Under the pieces are notes generated by a model. It did not search any database and was not told where the DNA came from. It saw nothing but the letters and a program-made list of their open reading frames with translations. Made by a program: the position numbers and the translations under genes. From Spirochaetota bacterium (GTDB taxonomy: Bacteria; Spirochaetota; Spirochaetia; JABEVK01), in contig JAIFLN010000143.1 of the NCBI GenBank assembly GCA_020049045.1, forward strand, positions 1 to 41,680: a DNA stretch of 41,680 nucleotides. Direction: 5' to 3'. Positions 35,550 through 41,680 of the stretch are shown here, one piece after another. Position 1 is the stretch's first letter. Each line of letters opens with the position of its first letter.

Positions 35550-37639
35550 GCGAAAACTATCCCATATCCAACCGCGAACTCAGCTGGATCGAGTTCAACC
35601 GCCGGGTTCTCGATGAAGCCCGGCAGCCTTCCAATCCCGTGATGGAGCGAATCAAGTTCCTGGCTATTGTCAGTTCGAATTTTGACGAATTCTTTATGGT
35701 GCGTGTGGCCAGCTTACGCCGTTCACCCAACACCAGTGCCGCCGAAACCCTGCGAAAAGTCCACATTCTGTGCCGCCAGACCTATGCTGAGCAGTATGCC
35801 TTGTGGGCACAGCAACTGAGTCAGTTGGCAGATCAAGGGTTGCGGCAGGTGATTCCCGAAGACTACACCCAGGAACACCTTGGTTTTATCCGAGAGTACT
35901 ATCAAAAAGAACTGTTCAATGTTTTGTCTCCCGTCAAAGTCGAAGACAAACGGCCTTTTCCTTTCACCGGCAATCTGAGAATGAACCTGGCTTTTCTGAT
36001 CGAGCCCCTTAAGGCGGTTTCCGGGCCCGAAGGCGAAATGAAAATGATCGTACTCGAGGTGCCGCCCTACCTTTCCCGTATCGTTTGGTTGCCAGAAACC
36101 CGAGGCGGTCGCAGCTTCACTTTCATTGAAGACGTCGTGGCAACCCTGGCCGAGCAACTGGTTCCCGGTTACCGGTTGGTCGACAAGCTGACCTTCCGCA
36201 TGACGCGCGATGCCGATATTCCTGTGGACGAAGAAAAGGAAGAAGACTTCGTCGACGCCATGAACAAAATTCTGCGAAGTCGCCTCCATTCCAAGCCCAT
36301 GCGCCTGGAAGTTCAAGGTGGTGCCGAGGAATTGCGCAGCCGACTCATTGAGGCCCTGGAGGTTGATCCCAGTCTGGTCTACTCCTTCGACGGCCCCCTG
36401 AACTTGAAGGATCTGTTTGCACTCGCGGGGGTCTCGGGGTTTGACAATCTGCGCTCCCCCGTGTGGAACTCCCGGCGGTCGCTCCCCGATGATGAAGATA
36501 TTTTTGACCTTGTGCGACAAGAAGACCGGCTGCTGTTCCACCCCTACGAAAGCTTCACACCCCTGGTACGGCTGCTCACCGAAGCCGCCATCGACCCCAA
36601 CGTGCTGTCCATCCGCATGACCCTATACCGCACTTCGGGTGAAAGCCCCATTGTGCAGGCGCTGGCCAAGGCCGCCTACGAAGGCAAACAGGTCACCGTG
36701 CTGGTGGAGCTCAAAGCCCGTTTCGACGAAGAGCAGAACCTCGGCTGGGCCCAGACCCTGGAACAGGCAGGCGGCATCGTCATCTACGGTGTGGCCGGAC
36801 TGAAGGTGCACGCCAAGGCCACCCTCATCGTACGCCGCGAAAGCGACGGTATCCGCCGGTATGCCCACCTGGGCACCGGCAACTACAACGAAAAAACGGC
36901 GCGGCTGTACAGCGACTTCGGCCTGCTCACCGCCCGCCCTGACTACACCCACGAAGTGGCGCAGTTCTTCAACGCCATCACCGGCTATTCGGCCATCAGC
37001 CGCATGAAACACCTGATCATGGCCCCCCACTACCTCAAGGGAAAACTCCTGAGCCTGATTGACGGACTCACACGCCAGGCCAAAGTCGGAGTTCCATGCC
37101 GCATCTGGGCAAAAATGAACTCGTTGGCCGATGATGACGTGATCAAAGCCCTTTACAGGGCCAGCGAGGCCGGCGTCGACATCTTCCTCAATGTGCGGGG
37201 CATCTGCATGTTGGTACCTGGCCTGGACTGCAGCAAGAATATCCAAGTGATCAGCATTGTTGACCGCTACCTGGAGCACGCCCGCGTGTTCTGCTTCAAG
37301 GCCGGCGAGACCGAAGACATCTACCTTTCGTCGGCCGACTGGATGTTCCGCAACCTGGAACGCCGCGTGGAGCTCATGTTCCCCATCCTGGCCCAAAACC
37401 ACAAGGACAAAATCATTGACGCCATGGCCATCTGGTTCAGTGACAATGTGAAAGCCCATGTGCTGCAAAGCGATGGTACCTGGACCCGGCGACAACCCGG
37501 TCTGACCGACTCGGGTGTTCTCGAGGAAGAACACCGCGCCCAGGAAATCTTTCACCGCCGCATCGAAGCCGACAGAGACCTCGACCGAAAAGCCGTCAAG
37601 CATGACCTGGTGGTGCGCCGAAAGCCGAGGGCGGAGTGA
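35546..37639 (+). CDS. ppk1: Polyphosphate kinase 1
   Basis: PPK1 motifs (NRELSWIEFNRRVLDEA, SILRMTLYRT-like SIRMTLYRTSGESPIVQAL, HLGTGNYNEKTARLYSD); ATGA overlap with ppx. Confidence 0.96.
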   Translation: MSENYPISNRELSWIEFNRRVLDEARQPSNPVMERIKFLAIVSSNFDEFFMVRVASLRRSPNTSAAETLRKVHILCRQTYAEQYALWAQQLSQLADQGLRQVIPEDYTQEHLGFIREYYQKELFNVLSPVKVEDKRPFPFTGNLRMNLAFLIEPLKAVSGPEGEMKMIVLEVPPYLSRIVWLPETRGGRSFTFIEDVVATLAEQLVPGYRLVDKLTFRMTRDADIPVDEEKEEDFVDAMNKILRSRLHSKPMRLEVQGGAEELRSRLIEALEVDPSLVYSFDGPLNLKDLFALAGVSGFDNLRSPVWNSRRSLPDDEDIFDLVRQEDRLLFHPYESFTPLVRLLTEAAIDPNVLSIRMTLYRTSGESPIVQALAKAAYEGKQVTVLVELKARFDEEQNLGWAQTLEQAGGIVIYGVAGLKVHAKATLIVRRESDGIRRYAHLGTGNYNEKTARLYSDFGLLTARPDYTHEVAQFFNAITGYSAISRMKHLIMAPHYLKGKLLSLIDGLTRQAKVGVPCRIWAKMNSLADDDVIKALYRASEAGVDIFLNVRGICMLVPGLDCSKNIQVISIVDRYLEHARVFCFKAGETEDIYLSSADWMFRNLERRVELMFPILAQNHKDKIIDAMAIWFSDNVKAHVLQSDGTWTRRQPGLTDSGVLEEEHRAQEIFHRRIEADRDLDRKAVKHDLVVRRKPRAE

Positions 37640-37641
37640 TT

Positions 37642-37682
37642 ATCCTTGCAAATTGAAAGACTATCTATTAATTTTCAAGGAT
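37642..37682. repeat. AT-rich inverted repeat covering the start codon of the DUF4143 ATPase
   Basis: ATCCTTGCAAATT ... AATTTTCAAGGAT, 12/13 matched, 15-nt loop; right arm ends in the ATG. Confidence 0.7.
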
Positions 37683-38856
37683 GATTGACCGAACTCTCCT
37701 GGAATCACTTCGGCTTGCCGTAGCACAGGTTCCCGTTGTAGCCCTTCTCGGTTCGCGGCAGACAGGCAAAACCACCCTGGCCAAGGAGGTGGCGCTCTCC
37801 CTGGGGCGTGAGCGGACGATCTACCTCGACCTTGAACTCGACTCGGACCGAGCCGCGCTGCGACAGCCTGAGTTGTTCCTCGAGAGACACCGGGGAGAGC
37901 TGGTCGTCATTGACGAAATTCAGCGCCAACCCGATCTCTTCCCGCTGATCCGTGCCCTTGTGGACCGAGACAGGCGGCCTGGCCGCTTTCTTCTACTGGG
38001 CTCAGCCTCGCCGACCTTGATCCGGCATTCTGCTGACAGCCTCGCTGGGAGAGTGCGCTACTATGAAGTCCCACCGTTCACCATCCCCGAAATACCGGGT
38101 GCCGATTGGCAAAAGTTGTGGCTGAGAGGCGGATACCCTGAAAGCTATCTGGCCCAGACCGACGCCGAAAGCTTTCGTTGGAGGCTGGATTTTCTTGCCA
38201 CTTTTCTGGAACGCGACATACCGATGCTGGGAGTCCGCATCCCAGCCGCCCAGCTCAGACGGAGCCTTGTCATGCTCGCGCATTGGCAGGGCCAACTCTG
38301 GAATGCCTCGCAGTTTTCGCTCAACCTGGGCATCACGGCACCCACTGCCAAGCATTACCTCGACCTGATGACCGACACCTACCTGTGCCGCATGGTTGAA
38401 CCCTTTTTCGAAAATGTCGGAAAGCGGTTGGTGAAAAGCCCAAAAGTGTACCTGCGGGACTCTGGGCTGGTACACGCCCTGCTGGGCATTCAAACCTGGG
38501 ACCAACTGATCTCCCACCCCATCGTCGGGCATTCTTGGGAAGGGTTTGCCTGCGAGACGATCATCCGTTCGCTTCCCGTCGGCTGGCAAAACTTTTTCTA
38601 CCGCACCTCGGCCGGTTCCGAAATGGACCTTGTCCTCATCAGCCCGACAGGCGAGCGCCTCGGGGTGGAGATCAAGTTCAGCCAAAACCCCACTGTGACC
38701 AAGGGATTCTACCTTTCGACACAGGACTTGAAGACAACAACCCAGTACATCGTCTACCCCGGAGACCGGGTGATACCGCTGAACGCCACCACAGAAATTG
38801 TGCCACTGGAAGTCCTGGTGAAGCAACTTGCGCTCCAACCCCGTCAGGGGCTATAG
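37681..38856 (+). CDS. AAA-family ATPase with DUF4143 domain
   Basis: Walker A GSRQTGKTTL; Walker B ELVVIDEIQ; C-terminal nuclease-like GSEMDLVL...GVEIKFS; last codons lie in Uma2 repeat copy 1. Confidence 0.9.
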   Translation: MIDRTLLESLRLAVAQVPVVALLGSRQTGKTTLAKEVALSLGRERTIYLDLELDSDRAALRQPELFLERHRGELVVIDEIQRQPDLFPLIRALVDRDRRPGRFLLLGSASPTLIRHSADSLAGRVRYYEVPPFTIPEIPGADWQKLWLRGGYPESYLAQTDAESFRWRLDFLATFLERDIPMLGVRIPAAQLRRSLVMLAHWQGQLWNASQFSLNLGITAPTAKHYLDLMTDTYLCRMVEPFFENVGKRLVKSPKVYLRDSGLVHALLGIQTWDQLISHPIVGHSWEGFACETIIRSLPVGWQNFFYRTSAGSEMDLVLISPTGERLGVEIKFSQNPTVTKGFYLSTQDLKTTTQYIVYPGDRVIPLNATTEIVPLEVLVKQLALQPRQGL

Positions 38857-38929
38857 AATGGAGGCATGAAGAAGATGGGACTACCCGCAAGGAAGTTCGA
38901 GCAGCACTACACTTACCGCGACTACCGCC
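38819..38929 (+). repeat. Uma2 5' module, copy 1 (111 bp)
   Basis: TGAAGCAACTTGC...CCCCGTCAGGGGCTATAGAATGGAGGCATGAAGAAGATGGGACTACCCGC...GACTACCGCC. Confidence 0.95.
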
Positions 38930-39405
38930 GCAGCCCGACGCTCAACCACCAAAAGATTTCGTCAGATCTCCACGGTCAGCTTTGGAACCACCTTCGGGGG
39001 CAGGACTGCGAGGTGGTTGCAGCCCCCTTCGACGTCTTCCTGCCGCCTATCCACCAAATGGATGAAGATGACGTCGACACGGTCGTTCAGCCCGACCTGC
39101 TGGTGGTCTGCGACCCCCAAAAGTTGCGGTCCAACGGCGTCTGGGGTGCCCCCGACCTTGTGGTCGAAATCCTCTCCCCGTCCACCAGCCGCAAGGACCA
39201 GCACGAAAAATACTCCCTCTACGAACGTTCCGGAGTCAAGGAGTACTGGGTGGTCGACCCGACCGGAAAATGGATTCAGCAGTACGTGCTGGGCTCAGAC
39301 GGCAAGTTCGAAGTCGAAGTGACCTTCGAGACCAAGGGAACCCTGGTCTGCCGCACCCTGCCGCGGTTCACCGTCGAAGTGGAAAGCCTCTGGCCGAAGT
39401 TTTGA
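38866..39405 (+). CDS. Uma2 family (DUF820) protein with an 18-aa internal deletion relative to copy 3
   Basis: VVQPDLLVVCDP...DLVVEILSPSTSRKDQHEKYSLYERSGVKEYWVVDP; lacks the QWPDDERWELIDGVAYAM segment. Confidence 0.85.
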   Translation: MKKMGLPARKFEQHYTYRDYRRSPTLNHQKISSDLHGQLWNHLRGQDCEVVAAPFDVFLPPIHQMDEDDVDTVVQPDLLVVCDPQKLRSNGVWGAPDLVVEILSPSTSRKDQHEKYSLYERSGVKEYWVVDPTGKWIQQYVLGSDGKFEVEVTFETKGTLVCRTLPRFTVEVESLWPKF

Positions 39406-39513
39406 AGCAACTTGCCCTCCAGCCCCGTCAGGGGCTATAGAATGGAGGCATGAAGAAGATGGGACTACCCGCAAGGAAGTTCGAGCAGCACTACACTTAC
39501 CGCGACTACCGCC
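39403..39513 (+). repeat. Uma2 5' module, copy 2 (111 bp)
   Basis: Only two differences from copy 1 over 111 bp. Confidence 0.95.
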
Positions 39514-39999
39514 TGTGCTGCCCCGACCACCTACCACCAGACCATTGCCGGTCAATTGGGAAGACAGCTGCTGAACCACCTGGAAGGAAAACCCTGCGTG
39601 GCATTTCCTGTTCCTGTTGATGTGTTCTTTTTCCGGCTGAACGAGCAGGACGAGGACGATGTCGACACCGTGGTCCAGCCTGACGTGGCAGTGGTGTGCG
39701 ACAAAACCAGGATCCGTCCCCGTGGTATATGGGGAGCTCCCGACTTTGTGGTTGAAATCCTCTCACCCTCCACCAGCCGCAAAGACCTCAGTGAAAAATT
39801 CGCACTGTACCAGCGTTTCGGCGTGAAGGAATACTGGGTTATTGATCCTCCAGGTCGCTGGCTACAACAATACTTGCTCGGCGAAGATGGCCTTTATGCG
39901 TCTGAAGTGACCTTCGAGACCAAAGGTACGCTGATCTGCCGCACCCTGCCGGGGTTCACCGTCGAAGTCGAGAGTCTCTGGACCTCACTTCTGTGGTAG
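39450..39999 (+). pseudogene. Uma2 family pseudogene (frameshifted at the same point where copy 1 is deleted)
   Basis: 5' frame runs into a stop after ~58 codons; Uma2 body (AAPTTYHQTIAGQLGRQLLNHLEGKPC...) continues in another frame to 39999. Confidence 0.8.
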
Positions 40000-40003
40000 C
40001 CCT

Positions 40004-40893
40004 CTACCGTGTCAACGTGGTGGAATACAGTAGCTTCCCATCGGCGTCGAACATCCTGACATGCAGGGTGGTGGTGGTGTAGTCAATGGCAGCAAAGCCA
40101 AAGGACCGCCTCCCCCCGATACGACAAGCAGGGGGCGTTTGACGGGCACGGGGAGTTTCAGCACCTGCAGATCATGGTCATGGCCTGCAAAGTAGAGATC
40201 GGCGCGATCGGCTAGGCTTTTTTCAAACAATAACTGGAACGGTGTGTTGTCCACAGCGGCATTTCCATGGGGACCGTTGGAGAGGTAGGGATGGTGACCG
40301 AAGGCGATCTTCCACCCCAAAAAGCCTGCAAACCATCGCGTCACGGAGGCCCCCTGATCGAGGGTGTCAGCAGACCGCATCTTCAGTTCGTTGGTATCGA
40401 GAGCGACAAAGACCGCCGGACCGCGGTCGAAGCGGTAGAAATTGGCAGGCATGTTCCAAGTAGAGGACTGCAGCGAATAGGCGACCTGAATCGGCCCTTT
40501 CCACGCTTCATTGCCCGCTCCGTTGCCGCCATAGTCATGATTTCCCAGCGCTGGGTACACCGGAATTCCCCACAGGCCGTAGATGTCCTCGTAGGTGGTC
40601 TTCCACTGAGGGTCGGTTACCGAGGACACACCGGTCGGGTAGAAGTTGTCTCCCAGGAACAGCAGAAAGTCGGCCCCTTCAGAGTCGATCAAGTCCCTCA
40701 TCGTTTTGGCAACCTTTTTCTGGTCGCTTCCTCCAGTTCCCATGTCACCGATGGCCAGAAACCGGTAGATCCGCTCGGGAGCAATCACCGCCTCAGGCTG
40801 CCATTGGCAAGCTGACAAGAGAAAAACAGCGATCAGCAGGTAAATGGAGGAACCAATCTTCCGGCTTCGTGATCCGCATCTATCCTTGTTCAT
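40004..40893 (-). pseudogene. Calcineurin-like metallophosphoesterase lipoprotein, apparent frameshift near the 3' end
   Basis: Lipobox LLSAC; metallophosphatase motifs (IGDMGTGG, FLGDNFYP, ALGNHDYGG, FAGHDHDLQ); expected C-terminus GFAAIDYTTTTLHVRMFDADGKLLYSTTLTR is in another frame ending at 40004. Confidence 0.75.
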
Positions 40894-40972
40894 TGTTGGT
40901 TTCTGCTTCGTAATCAAAATACTGCCAGTTGACTTGGAATGATAGAGAATCGTCGGAATCTGGCCATACCGC

Positions 40973-41083
40973 TGAAGCAACTTGCCATCCATCCCCGTCA
41001 GGGGCTATAGAATGGAGGCATGAAGAAGATGGGACTACCCGCCAGGAAGCTCGAGCAACACTTTACATATCGTGACTACCGCC
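40973..41083 (+). repeat. Uma2 5' module, copy 3 (111 bp)
   Basis: Same layout as copies 1 and 2 with scattered substitutions. Confidence 0.93.
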
Positions 41084-41613
41084 AGTGGCCCGACGACGAA
41101 CGTTGGGAACTAATCGACGGTGTTGCCTACGCCATGAGCAGTCCGACTCTCAACCATCAGGGGATTTCGAACTTCCTGGCCGGAGAGTTCTACCTACAAT
41201 TGAAAGGAAAGGGGTGCCAGAGTTTTGCCGCTCCCCTCGACGTCTTCCTCCCGCCCATCCATCAGATGGACGAAGACGACGTCGACACGGTGGTTCAGCC
41301 AGACCTACTGGTGGTCTGCGACCCCGAAAAGCTGCGGTCCAACGGCGTCTGGGGTGCCCCCGACCTTGTGGTCGAGATCCTCTCCCCTTCCACCAGCCGC
41401 AAGGACCAGCACGAAAAATACTCCCTCTACGAACGTTCCGGGGTCAAGGAATACTGGGTGGTCGACCCGACCGGAAAGTGGATTCAGCAGTACGTGCTGG
41501 GCTCAGACGGCAAGTTTGAAGTCGAAGTGACCTTTGAGCAGAAAGGCCTTCTCGAATGCTGTGTGCTACCGGGGCTGGTAATCGACGTGGCGGAGGTGTG
41601 GCCCCAATCTTGA
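41020..41613 (+). CDS. Uma2 family (DUF820) protein, apparently intact
   Basis: Full Uma2 domain including WELIDGVAYAMSSPTLNHQ and QPDLLVVCDP...VVEILSPSTSRKD. Confidence 0.9.
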   Translation: MKKMGLPARKLEQHFTYRDYRQWPDDERWELIDGVAYAMSSPTLNHQGISNFLAGEFYLQLKGKGCQSFAAPLDVFLPPIHQMDEDDVDTVVQPDLLVVCDPEKLRSNGVWGAPDLVVEILSPSTSRKDQHEKYSLYERSGVKEYWVVDPTGKWIQQYVLGSDGKFEVEVTFEQKGLLECCVLPGLVIDVAEVWPQS

Positions 41614-41680
41614 AGCAAACTTCCCCTTTTACCTGTCAGGGGTATATAAAAGGAGAATGAAGAAGATGGGACTACCCGCA
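41611..41680 (+). repeat. Uma2 5' module, copy 4 (partial, runs off the window)
   Basis: TGAAGCAAACTTCCCC...CCTGTCAGGGGTATATAAAAGGAGAATGAAGAAGATGGGACTACCCGCA; ATG at 41657. Confidence 0.88.

Noticed and set aside
37681-41613. DUF4143 ATPase plus Uma2 as a defence system
   Set aside because: Families are compatible with accessory roles, but there is no recognised defence gene or direct evidence; function left open.
38819-41680. Possible CRISPR array from the repeated blocks
   Set aside because: Repeats are 111 bp, contain promoter and coding sequence, and are spaced by whole Uma2 genes, not short spacers.
37642-41680. Possible transposon or integrative element
   Set aside because: No transposase, integrase or paired terminal repeats with target duplications seen; only a repeat-rich accessory region.

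Overview
This 41.7 kb window is GC-rich and densely coding, and reads as a chromosome segment of a Gram-negative, spirochaete-like bacterium. That taxonomic guess is an inference from the MCP signalling-hairpin wording, the relaxed lipoboxes and the rnf gene order. From left to right: (1) the 3' end of rnfC and rnfDGEAB, running with gaps of about 12 nt or less into an MCP with a C-terminal hemerythrin domain, an unknown protein, a histidine kinase with a four-cysteine insertion in its ATP lid, a CDF metal transporter and a small Cys-containing protein; (2) a CheY/CheX/CheA-like module, with a second paralogous copy at 25.5-28.6 kb; (3) an operon with a hybrid kinase, a lytic transglycosylase and a prephenate dehydratase whose N-terminus looks like a decayed DAHP synthase; (4) a receiver protein, a FapA/DUF342 protein and a class I nrdA; (5) an orphan HicB-like antitoxin, an MFS transporter, a thiolase, an RRM RNA-binding protein with a structured leader and three downstream hairpins, an SDR, a TrmH/SpoU methyltransferase and an omptin-like outer-membrane protease; (6) ROK kinase, ppx and ppk; (7) a DUF4143 ATPase followed by a tandem, mosaic Uma2 (DUF820) array with conserved 111-bp 5' modules, interrupted by a frameshifted metallophosphatase gene. 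The candidates most worth following up are the Cys-lid kinase in the Rnf/hemerythrin gene string, the CheW-less CheA/CheX/CheY modules, the mosaic Uma2 array, the DAHPS-like/prephenate dehydratase fusion, and the stop-codon-overlapping tandem hairpins. No CRISPR array, rRNA, tRNA or transposase was seen.
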